Shown here one piece after another: positions 1 through 7,195 of a DNA stretch of 64,000 nucleotides. Within the stretch, counting starts at the first letter, position 1; the number at the start of each line of letters is the position of its first letter. Made by a program: the position numbers and the translations under genes. Under the pieces are notes generated by a model that was given only the letters and a program-made list of their open reading frames with translations, was not told where the DNA came from and made no database searches. Source of the stretch: Actinoplanes xinjiangensis (GTDB taxonomy: Bacteria > Actinomycetota > Actinomycetes > Mycobacteriales > Micromonosporaceae); the NCBI RefSeq assembly GCF_003148685.1, contig NZ_QGGR01000007.1, positions 1-64,000 of the forward strand, given 5' to 3'.

Positions 1-113
1 GGGACGTGAACGCGGCCCGCAACATTCTGGCCGCCGGGCTGGCGGTGACGGCCTGTGGAGCTGATGCAAGACCTCAACGGGGAACCACCTCCCGGGCGGG
101 CGATCGGCGATGA
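1..113 (+). CDS. tnpB: TnpB (IS200/IS605 family) C-terminal end, partial
   Basis: The window opens inside this gene; the readable frame runs from base 3 to a TGA at 111-113 and gives 36 residues. It begins DVNAARNIL, the RuvC-III motif of TnpB/OrfB nucleases, where the Asp is a catalytic metal ligand. The tail AGLAVTACG followed by a basic, Gly/Arg-rich stretch is common in actinobacterial TnpB proteins. TnpB is an RNA-guided DNA endonuclease encoded by IS200/IS605 and IS607 elements and is the ancestor of Cas12. The rest of the gene and any tnpA lie upstream of the window, so whether the copy is intact cannot be judged. Confidence 0.85.
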   Translation, partial: DVNAARNILAAGLAVTACGADARPQRGTTSRAGDRR

Positions 114-175
114 AGCAGGAACGACTCTGGGGCGACCCAGTGGAATCCCCGTCCCTTCAGGGCGGGGAGATGTCA
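114..175 (+). mobile_element. Right end of IS200/IS605-type element (omega-RNA 3' scaffold)
   Basis: Just after the tnpB stop lies a hairpin at 147-167: CCCCG, a bulged T, CCC, loop TTCA, then GGGCGGGG. It is followed by GGAGATGTCAA, ending at 175. This hairpin plus a TCAA end is the usual right-end structure of IS605-family elements in actinobacteria. In characterised systems the same segment is transcribed with the tnpB 3' end as the omega-RNA scaffold, and the bases just outside the element act as guide, here starting at about 176. The left end is not in the window. Confidence 0.7.
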
Positions 176-365
176 AGTGGGTGATCCATGCCCGGTTCGG
201 GGTGGGGTCAATCGGATCGCCTCGGCCCGGCGGTCGCGCCGCGGCCGGGACGTGGCACTCTGCTCGCGGGGTGGCCCGGGGGCGGGGTGGCTGCGGTCGA
301 TGGGGTGTGGCTCGTACCCCGGTTGCGATGTTGATTTGAATCGTGCTTCACTCCTTTCCTTCAGT

Positions 366-379
366 TGAATCCGGATTCA
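366..379. promoter_or_regulatory. Palindromic operator TGAATCCGGATTCA before TetR gene
   Basis: A perfect 14-base palindrome sits 18 bases before the chosen ATG of the TetR gene. A start at the upstream TTG (365) would place it inside the coding region, which argues for the start at 398. It is a plausible self-regulatory operator for the TetR-led lipid operon. Binding is inferred from position and symmetry only. Confidence 0.5.
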
Positions 380-397
380 GAGTTTGGGGGTCTCCGG

Positions 398-1033
398 ATG
401 CCATACCGGCCGACCGCGTTGACCAGGCAGAACGCGCTGGACAAGCGAGACGGGTTCCTGCGTGCGGCCCGAGGGCTGGTGGCCGCCGACGGCTTCAAGG
501 CCGCCACCGTCGCCGCGATCGCCGCCCGGTGCCAGGCCAGCGTCGGCTCGGTCTACTCGTATTTCGACAGCCGCGACCGCCTGCTCGCCGAAGTGTTCCG
601 CAGTGCCGCAACTCACGAGATCGACCTGGTCCGCGCGGCCGTGTCGGACGCCGGGCAGCAGGCCTCGGAGCGGATCGGCGAGCTGATCCGGATCTTCAGC
701 GGGCGGGCGCTGCACGGCCGGCGGATGGCCTGGGCGCTGCTGTTCGAGCCGGTCAGCCCGGTCGTCGAGGCGGAGCGGCTGGTCTATCGCAGCTCCTACA
801 CCGACATCGGCGAGCAGATCATCCGGGACGGGCTGGCCAGCGGGGCGTTCGTGCCGCAGGACGCCCGGCTCGCGTCGTCGGCGGTGATGGGTGCGGTGTC
901 CGAGGCCCTGGTCGGGTGGATCCGGCCGGACAGCCCGGAGCCGTCCGCCGGTGAGCTGGAGAGCGTGATCGAGGGGATCCGGTCGTTCTGCTTCCGGGCC
1001 CTCGGAGTGTCGTCTACGGGGGGAATCCGATGA
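398..1033 (+). CDS. TetR/AcrR family transcriptional regulator
   Basis: A 211-residue TetR-type repressor. The N-terminal helix-turn-helix is clear: ARGLVAADGFKAATVAAIAARC followed by SVGSVYSYFDSRDRLLAEVF, the family's recognition-helix region. The C-terminal half is a helical ligand-binding domain. The start was set at ATG 398, which has a GGGGG purine run 7 bases ahead, rather than at TTG 365, which would bury the palindrome at 366-379. The stop overlaps the next gene (ATGA at 1030-1033), so it heads an operon with the thioesterase-patatin fusion, the AidB-like dehydrogenase and the barstar-tailed protein. The neighbours suggest an acyl-CoA or fatty-acid ligand; this is inference. Confidence 0.9.
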   Translation: MPYRPTALTRQNALDKRDGFLRAARGLVAADGFKAATVAAIAARCQASVGSVYSYFDSRDRLLAEVFRSAATHEIDLVRAAVSDAGQQASERIGELIRIFSGRALHGRRMAWALLFEPVSPVVEAERLVYRSSYTDIGEQIIRDGLASGAFVPQDARLASSAVMGAVSEALVGWIRPDSPEPSAGELESVIEGIRSFCFRALGVSSTGGIR

Positions 1034-2394
1034 CCGTGTCGCCGACCTTGGCCACCGCACAACAGGTGCTCGCCGACCAGTCCGTCACCCGGATGCTGGG
1101 GACCCGTCTCGTCGCCTTCGGCCGGGGCAGCGCCGTCGTCGAACTCGACATCCGGCCGGACATCAGCAACCACCACGGCGCCGTGCACGGCGGCATCGTC
1201 GCCTACGCCGCGGACACCGCGATCGCGTTCGCCGGCGGGGCGGCCCTCGGGCCCGACGTCGTCACGTCCGGTCTGACGATCGACTATCTCGGGCCGGCGC
1301 GGGGCCGGACCTTGCGGGCGACCGGCACGGTTCTGCAGGCCGAAGGGCGGCGGGCCGCCTGCCGGTGCGAGCTGCACGCGGTCGCCGAGGACGGCAGCAC
1401 GACCCTGGTGGCCGTGGCGCAGGGCACGATCATCGCGCCCGTCGCATCCGCCGTCGTCCGGGCGCCGGTGACCCGGGGCCGTCGCGGGCCCACCGTCCAG
1501 GAGGTGCTCACCGCACGCCGGCGCACCGGGAGCAACGACGACGGCGCCACCGTCGCGCTGGTCATCGAGGGTGGCGGCATGCGCGGCATCGTGTCCGCCG
1601 CGATGGCCGCGGCGATCGAGGAGGAGGGCTTCCTCGACGCGGTGGACCTGATCGTCGGCACCTCGGCGGGCGCGGTCAACGCCACCGCGGTGGCGGTCGG
1701 CGCGGCCGGCCCGATGGCCGACTCGTACGCCGAGATCTTCTCCTCACCCGAGTTCATCGACATGCGCCGGTTCGTCCGCGGGCGGCCGGTGATCGACGGG
1801 CCTCTGCTGGTGCAGCGGGTCGATGAACTGTTCGGCTTCGGGTCGCTGGCCGGCACCGCCCAGGCCGAGAGACTCGTCATGGTGGCCACCGACGTGGCGA
1901 CCGGCCGGGCCGAGGCACTCACCGACTTCACCGACCGGGACGACCTGGTCGGCTGCCTGCACGCGTCCGGCCTGCTGCCGCTGCTCGCCGGTGACCCGGT
2001 CGAGCTGCGCGGCCGCCGCTGGCTCGACGGCGGCATCGTCGAGGCGGTACCGGTCCTCACCGCGGCGGCGCGCGGCGCCACCCACGCGATCGTGCTGGCC
2101 ACCCGGCCGCCCGGCACCCAGCCGGTCTACGGTGCCGCCGACGTGGTGGTCGAACGCTACCTGCGCCGGCTCAACCCGGAGCTGGCCGCCGCCTACCGGG
2201 GCCGGCCGCACCGCTACCGGGAGACGTTGCAGCAGGTCCGCGACGGCTGGTCACACGGGCTGAGCACCCTGTGCCTGGCCCCGCGCATCGACGACCCGCT
2301 GCCGGGCCGGCTGGAACGCGACCAGACCGCACTGCGTGCCGCCCGGGACGCTGCGGCCGCCGTCGCCCGTACCGTCCTGAAGGAGCTGCGGTGA
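1030..2394 (+). CDS. Hotdog thioesterase - patatin-like phospholipase fusion
   Basis: A 454-residue protein that appears to join two lipid enzymes. Residues about 1-140 are a PaaI-type hotdog thioesterase domain; HHGAVHGGIVAYAADTA is the family's active-site helix region. Residues about 175-370 are a patatin-like phospholipase domain: oxyanion loop GGGMRG near residue 181, nucleophile elbow GTSAG with Ser212, and the DGG motif with Asp333 completing the Ser-Asp dyad. The C-terminal tail is rich in Arg and Ala. The frame is continuous, with no stop between domains. It overlaps the TetR stop and the dehydrogenase start, so translation is coupled. Likely cytosolic, hydrolysing acyl-CoA and acyl-ester bonds in one polypeptide; substrates are unknown. 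Confidence 0.85.
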   Translation: MTVSPTLATAQQVLADQSVTRMLGTRLVAFGRGSAVVELDIRPDISNHHGAVHGGIVAYAADTAIAFAGGAALGPDVVTSGLTIDYLGPARGRTLRATGTVLQAEGRRAACRCELHAVAEDGSTTLVAVAQGTIIAPVASAVVRAPVTRGRRGPTVQEVLTARRRTGSNDDGATVALVIEGGGMRGIVSAAMAAAIEEEGFLDAVDLIVGTSAGAVNATAVAVGAAGPMADSYAEIFSSPEFIDMRRFVRGRPVIDGPLLVQRVDELFGFGSLAGTAQAERLVMVATDVATGRAEALTDFTDRDDLVGCLHASGLLPLLAGDPVELRGRRWLDGGIVEAVPVLTAAARGATHAIVLATRPPGTQPVYGAADVVVERYLRRLNPELAAAYRGRPHRYRETLQQVRDGWSHGLSTLCLAPRIDDPLPGRLERDQTALRAARDAAAAVARTVLKELR

Positions 2395-4010
2395 CCCACG
2401 ACGTCGTCAACCAGGCACCGCCCCGGACCGGCCTGAACGAGTACCTGATCAACCCGGCGCTGACCGAGGCGGTCCAGCGCTACGGCGCATCGTGGGCGGT
2501 GCCGTCGCTGACCGGCGTCGGTGACCTGGTCGGGCGCGCGGACTTCCAGCGCGACGCGGAACTCGCGAACATCCACCCGCCCGTCCTCGCCGTACACGAC
2601 CGCTGGGGCCATCGGGTCGACGCGATCGACTTCCACCCCGGTTATCACCGGGTCATCGGTGCGGCCATCGAGCACGGCGCGCACACCGGCTGCTGGTCGG
2701 CGCCGCAACCGGGCGCCCACGTGGCCCGGGCCGCGACCTTCATGCTGTTCGCGCAGATCGAGCCCGGCCACGCCTGCCCGGTGAGCATGACCCACGCGGT
2801 GGTGCCGTCGCTGCGCTTCACCCCCGCGCTCGCCGACGAGTGGCTGCCCAAGGTCTATTCGCGGGTCTACGACCCGGCGTTGCAGGACCCCGCGGTGAAG
2901 ACGTCGGCGATCTTCGGCATGGCCATGACCGAGAAACAGGGCGGATCAGATGTACGGGCCAACTCGACCCGCGCCGAACCACTCCGTGACGGAACGTGGC
3001 ATCTGACCGGGCACAAGTGGTTCTGCTCGGCGCCACAGTCGGACGCGTTCCTCGTCCTCGCGCAAGCCCCCGGCGGGCTGTCCTGCTTCCTCGTCCCCCG
3101 GGTGCTGCCCGGCGGCGACCGCAACGTCTTCCGCATCCAGCGGCTCAAGGACAAACTCGGCAACAGGTCCAACGCGTCCAGCGAGATCGAACTCGACGCG
3201 ACCGTCGGATGGCTGCTCGGCGAGGAGGGCCGCGGCGTCCGCACGATCATCGAGATGGTCGCGCAGACCCGGCTCGACTGTGTACTCGGCAGCGCGGCCG
3301 GGATGCGCCAGTCCGTCGCCGAGGCGGCCTGGCACGTGCGGCACCGCAGCGCGTTCGGGGCGGTGCTGATCGACCAGCCGGCCATGACGTCGGTGATCGC
3401 CGACCTCCAGTTGGAGGCCGAGGCCGCCACCTGGACCGCCCTGCGGCTCGCCGCCGCCTACGACCAGGACGACGACGAGTCGGTGGCCTTCCGGCGGCTG
3501 GCCACGGCGGTCGGCAAATACTGGGTGTGCAAGCGCGGGCCGAACCACGCGTACGAGGCGCTGGAATGCCTGGGCGGCAACGGGTACACGGAGAGTTTCC
3601 CACTCGCCCGCCGCTACCGGGAACAGCCGGTGATGGCCGTGTGGGAGGGCTCCGGCAACGTCATCGCGCTCGACGTGCTGCGGGCCATGTCCCGCGAGCC
3701 CGCGTCGGTGGAGGCGGTCGACCGGGAGCTGTCGTCGGCCCTCGGCGTGCATGCGGCGTACGACTACCACGTCGCCGCCACCCGCAAGCTGATCGCCGGC
3801 GTCGCCGCGGACCCCGCCACGGCGGCCGGCTCGGCCCGCCGGGTCGTCGAGGCCCTCGCCCTCGGCCTGCAGGGCGCCGTGCTGATCCGCCAGGCCCCGG
3901 CCGCCGTCGCCGACGCCTTCGTGGCCGGCCGCCTCGGACCGGACCGCAGCCTGGAGTACGGTGCCCTCGACCCCCGCCTGGCACTGTCCACCATCGCGGG
4001 CCGCGCCTGA
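2391..4010 (+). CDS. aidB: AidB-like acyl-CoA dehydrogenase
   Basis: 539 residues from GTG 2391, which overlaps the upstream TGA; this is close to the 541 residues of E. coli AidB. Family features: FGMAMTEKQGGSDVRAN (flavin-contacting loop), HLTGHKWFCSAPQSDAFLVLAQ, the central LKDKLGNRSNASSEIE segment, and ECLGGNGYTE followed by VWEGSGNVIALDVLR near residue 417, the AidB/isovaleryl-CoA dehydrogenase signature. The extra C-terminal helical domain of AidB is present. In E. coli AidB is an FAD protein of the adaptive response to alkylation; many actinobacterial relatives act in lipid metabolism instead. The operon with a thioesterase-patatin fusion favours an acyl-CoA role here, though function is not settled by sequence. 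Confidence 0.85.
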   Translation: MTHDVVNQAPPRTGLNEYLINPALTEAVQRYGASWAVPSLTGVGDLVGRADFQRDAELANIHPPVLAVHDRWGHRVDAIDFHPGYHRVIGAAIEHGAHTGCWSAPQPGAHVARAATFMLFAQIEPGHACPVSMTHAVVPSLRFTPALADEWLPKVYSRVYDPALQDPAVKTSAIFGMAMTEKQGGSDVRANSTRAEPLRDGTWHLTGHKWFCSAPQSDAFLVLAQAPGGLSCFLVPRVLPGGDRNVFRIQRLKDKLGNRSNASSEIELDATVGWLLGEEGRGVRTIIEMVAQTRLDCVLGSAAGMRQSVAEAAWHVRHRSAFGAVLIDQPAMTSVIADLQLEAEAATWTALRLAAAYDQDDDESVAFRRLATAVGKYWVCKRGPNHAYEALECLGGNGYTESFPLARRYREQPVMAVWEGSGNVIALDVLRAMSREPASVEAVDRELSSALGVHAAYDYHVAATRKLIAGVAADPATAAGSARRVVEALALGLQGAVLIRQAPAAVADAFVAGRLGPDRSLEYGALDPRLALSTIAGRA

Positions 4011-5164
4011 TGGCGGATCGGTGGCTGCTGCGCGGCACCGTCGGCGGCGGCGGCGATGATGACGACGGCGAGGTGCCGATCGCCGAGTGCAGGGAGATCG
4101 ACGGCCTGTTCGTCGACCTCCCACCCCGCCCGCGAGAGTCGTTCACCCTGATCGGGTGCATGCCTGAGGGAACGCTCGCGACCTGCTCCGACGGCGACCG
4201 GCTCGGCAACATCTGGCTGGCGGCCGGCCCGATCGACGGCGAGGAACTCTGCGACGTCGTCGTCCGCGGCCGGCGGCCGGGCGGCACGGTTCCGGATGCG
4301 GTGGACATCGACCTCGACGGGTTCGTCGACGTCTACGACCGCACGGCCGCGGTCCATCGGCCCCGAGACGTCACCGAGTTCCTGCTGACCGGCCCGGATG
4401 ACATGGCTTACGGGCGATGCGCGGACGTCGTCGGGGTGTTCCGGGCGGCCGGGCCGTCGCTGGTTCCGGAGGTACGGCTGCTCGGCTGCCGGCCGGAACC
4501 CGTGCTCTCCGCCGCACTCGAAACGATCGGGCGCGCCAGCAAGACGGCGACCCACCGTCGCATGATCCACTCCGAGGTCGAGTGGATCGGGGCCGACGGC
4601 ACCACCCACCCCGTCATTCTCGGCGGTGTCGTCGGGACCGTCAGCGCTGTCGAGCCGTCGCCGTTCGGTGAGGGCCTGGTCGACGTTACCGTCGACAGCA
4701 GTGCCGGTGACCCACTACCGACCGGCTACCTCGACATCCTGCGGCACTGGGAGGCCGGCCGGCCCACCGAGAAGAACCTCTGGGCGGGGTACGGCCGGGA
4801 GTTGCGATACCACTGGTGTGGCGTCGCGCTGGCCAACCGCGCCAGCCGGCCGGATCGGCCGCCTGGTGGTACGTACCATTTGGACGGCCGGTTCGTCACC
4901 GATGTAGAGGGTTTCTACGCGGCGCTCGGCGAGGCGGTCAACGGTCCCGGCGGGTACTTCGGCTGGAACCTTGACGCCGTAGACGACTGTTGCTGCGGCG
5001 GGTTCGGTGCCACCACCCCGTTCCGGGTCGTGTGGCACGACTCGGCGGTGGCCCGATCCCATCTGGTCGCCGGCTACGACCACCGGCGGTTACGCGCTGC
5101 CGTCACCCTCGACTACCTTCTCGACCTGCTGACCCGGCGAAGGGTCGAGGTCGAACTGCGCTGA
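4010..5164 (+). CDS. Uncharacterised protein with C-terminal barstar-like domain
   Basis: 384 residues from ATG 4010, sharing one base with the dehydrogenase stop. The N-terminal ~280 residues resemble nothing I recognise; they are acidic early (a GGGGDDDDGE stretch near the start) and lack membrane segments. From about residue 288 the sequence becomes barstar-like: YHLDGRFVTDVEGFYAALGEAVNGPGGYFGWNLDAVDDCCCGGFG, with the FYAALGEA helix and YFGWNLDAVDDCCCGGFG being the inhibitory helix-loop of the barnase-inhibitor family. Barstar proteins bind and block secreted ribonucleases. No barnase-like nuclease is encoded nearby, so this could be immunity to an unlinked or foreign toxin, or a repurposed binding domain. 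Confidence 0.75.
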   Translation: MADRWLLRGTVGGGGDDDDGEVPIAECREIDGLFVDLPPRPRESFTLIGCMPEGTLATCSDGDRLGNIWLAAGPIDGEELCDVVVRGRRPGGTVPDAVDIDLDGFVDVYDRTAAVHRPRDVTEFLLTGPDDMAYGRCADVVGVFRAAGPSLVPEVRLLGCRPEPVLSAALETIGRASKTATHRRMIHSEVEWIGADGTTHPVILGGVVGTVSAVEPSPFGEGLVDVTVDSSAGDPLPTGYLDILRHWEAGRPTEKNLWAGYGRELRYHWCGVALANRASRPDRPPGGTYHLDGRFVTDVEGFYAALGEAVNGPGGYFGWNLDAVDDCCCGGFGATTPFRVVWHDSAVARSHLVAGYDHRRLRAAVTLDYLLDLLTRRRVEVELR

Positions 5165-5174
5165 TGCCGCCGGC

Positions 5175-6338
5175 TCAGGTGGCCGCCCTCTCCGGCCGGG
5201 CCCCGTGGCTGTCGTGGCGCGGGACCGGGATGTGGATCCGGCCGTGGAGCCGGGCGTCCAGGTCGGCGACGAGTTCGTCGATCCAGGCCCGGTCGACGCC
5301 GGGCATGCAGATGATCCGGCCGGTGCGCTCGTCGCCGCCGAGCACCCACGGCCGCGGCAGCAGGTCCGGCTGGGCGAGGGTGATCGTGAACGCGTCCGGC
5401 AGCCGCCGGGTGGGCCAGCCGATCCGGCGTAACGCGCCGTGGGCGTACGCCGCCAGGTCGCGGGATCGCTGGGCCCGGCGCCGGTGCCCGTCGCGGCCCT
5501 GCCCGAGCAGTGAAGCGGCGAGCAGCAGCGGGGTGTGCCCGGAACGCGAACCGCTGATCGTCGTGTCGGCGGAACCGATGTAGGGGATCTGCTCCTGGTC
5601 CTGTACCGACGGACGGCGCGGATAGAGGATCACCGCACACGGTGTCAGGGTGGACAGGAACTTGTGCCCGCTGACGACCAGGCTGGTCGCGCCGGCGTCG
5701 AAGCCGAAACCGGGCTTCGCGCCGTCGGACAGCAGCGCCCGGGGTACGCCGGCCAGCGCCGCGTCGACGTGGATACGCCGGCGGGTGATCCGCAGGTCGT
5801 CGCAGAGCCCGGCGATACCGGCGACGTCGTCGACCGCCTCCCGTTCGGTCGTGCCGACCGTGGCGACGATCATCGCGGCCCGGCCGGTGTCGGCCAGCAG
5901 CCGCTCGCGCAGGTCGTCCAGGCTCATCCGGTCGTGCTCGTCGGTGGCGACCCGGACCAGGGGTGCACGGACCAGGCGGGCGGCCTTGGCGATCGAGTAG
6001 TGGGCGGCGGCCGAGGCGTAGACCGTCACATCGGGATGGGCGGTGGCGGCTTCGTCGACGGCGTGCAGGGTCCCCTCGGTGGCGCCGCTGGTCACGTACC
6101 CCCAGACGTCCGGACCGGCATCGAACAGGTCGCCGAGCCAGCGCACCACCTGGACCTCGGCGTCCTTGGTGTGGTTGTGGCCGTGCCCGTGCTGAAAGGG
6201 GTCGCCGACGTTGTTGAGCAGCCGGCCGGTGACGAGTTCGGCCAGGTACGGGTAGGTGAGATCGGTGGCGCCGGGGAATGCCAGCTCGTAGCGGCGGTCC
6301 CCGAAGTCCGGCCCGCGGGCCGCTGTCCGCATCGTCAT
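5175..6338 (-). CDS. PLP-dependent group II decarboxylase (histidine decarboxylase-like)
   Basis: 387 residues. The PLP lysine is Lys226 in VVSGHKFLS, the base-stacking His113 is in ASAAAHYSIAKAARL, and the PLP-ring Asp192 is in RIHVDAALAG. These three motifs match the histidine/serine decarboxylase branch of group II decarboxylases. NVGDPFQHGHGHNHTKDAEVQVVRWLGDLF near the N-terminus also fits. The enzyme would release CO2 from an amino acid to give an amine in the cytosol. It is the last gene of a minus-strand operon, overlapping the unknown protein upstream (ATGA), and is convergent with the barstar-tailed gene 10 bases away. The linked permease suggests import of the substrate or substrate/amine exchange. 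Histidine is the best guess but not proven. Confidence 0.85.
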   Translation of the reverse strand: MTMRTAARGPDFGDRRYELAFPGATDLTYPYLAELVTGRLLNNVGDPFQHGHGHNHTKDAEVQVVRWLGDLFDAGPDVWGYVTSGATEGTLHAVDEAATAHPDVTVYASAAAHYSIAKAARLVRAPLVRVATDEHDRMSLDDLRERLLADTGRAAMIVATVGTTEREAVDDVAGIAGLCDDLRITRRRIHVDAALAGVPRALLSDGAKPGFGFDAGATSLVVSGHKFLSTLTPCAVILYPRRPSVQDQEQIPYIGSADTTISGSRSGHTPLLLAASLLGQGRDGHRRRAQRSRDLAAYAHGALRRIGWPTRRLPDAFTITLAQPDLLPRPWVLGGDERTGRIICMPGVDRAWIDELVADLDARLHGRIHIPVPRHDSHGARPERAAT

Positions 6339-7195
6339 CGGTCGCCTCGCCGCTCGGCCGCCGAGGTCCGCCGTTGCTCGTCCGCGGCGTGGATCTCACG
6401 GTCGAGTTCGGTCATCACCTGAAGCACCCGGCCGTACCCGGAACGCTCGTACAGCAGCGAGAGGGCCACCCGGGTGTACGGCCACCGGGAGAGGATGACC
6501 GGTGTGCTGAGCGCCTCGTGACTGGAGATGGTCAGGGCGTTGTGGCCGTCGGCGCCGCGCCGGTCGGCGACCAGCGCCCGCTGTCCACCCGGCATCGCCG
6601 GATCATCGGCGAGGTAGAGGATGGTCCCGGGGATCTGGAGTTCCGAGCGGGCGTCCGCGCAGGCCTGGGCGAAGGTGCCGGTGCGGGTGTCGAGGCTGGA
6701 GAACGCCAGGCCGGTGTAGACGGCCTGATCCGGCACGTCGTGGCGGTTGGCGATGGCCGTCCGGACGTCCCACGGCCGCCGCGGATCGCGTGCGCGGGCC
6801 AGATCGACGAGCGCGGACAGCAGGTCCACCGGATCGGACGGGTCCGGCCCGGCCAGCCACAACCGGGTGGCCGCGGTGACCACCATGGCGTTGCCGTCGC
6901 CGGCGCGCTGCCGGAACAGGGCCGCCAGGGCGTACGGGACGAGTGGACGGTGGAAGCGGCGTTCCCACGCGGCCGACGCGTGCCGGGCGCTCAGGGCGTG
7001 CGCGCGCTCGAACAACGCCCACTCCAGGTTCTGCCGGACGAGAGTCTCGGCGTCGGCCGCTTCACGCGCCCGGTTCTGTTCGGCCGGCGGCTGCCAGCCG
7101 ATCGCCGCCGCCGGGGAGCGGTAGGGGGTACGGGGTTGCGGGATCCCGTGGTGCGGCTGATGAGCCCCGGATTGAGGCTCGGCCAGGGCGGTCAT
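6335..7195 (-). CDS. Conserved-context unknown protein in decarboxylase operon
   Basis: 286 residues; I do not recognise the family. The start ATG at 7195 overlaps the permease stop, and its own stop overlaps the decarboxylase start, so it is translationally locked between the two. The N-terminal ~45 residues are Pro/Gln/His-rich and probably flexible; the rest looks globular and alpha-rich, with many Trp, Arg and Leu, for example RPWDVRTAIANRHDVPDQAVYTGLAFSSL and ILSRWPYTRVALSLLYERSGYG. There is no signal peptide or membrane helix. It may assist the decarboxylase or sense the substrate, but nothing in the sequence shows a function. Confidence 0.8.
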   Translation of the reverse strand: MTALAEPQSGAHQPHHGIPQPRTPYRSPAAAIGWQPPAEQNRAREAADAETLVRQNLEWALFERAHALSARHASAAWERRFHRPLVPYALAALFRQRAGDGNAMVVTAATRLWLAGPDPSDPVDLLSALVDLARARDPRRPWDVRTAIANRHDVPDQAVYTGLAFSSLDTRTGTFAQACADARSELQIPGTILYLADDPAMPGGQRALVADRRGADGHNALTISSHEALSTPVILSRWPYTRVALSLLYERSGYGRVLQVMTELDREIHAADEQRRTSAAERRGDR

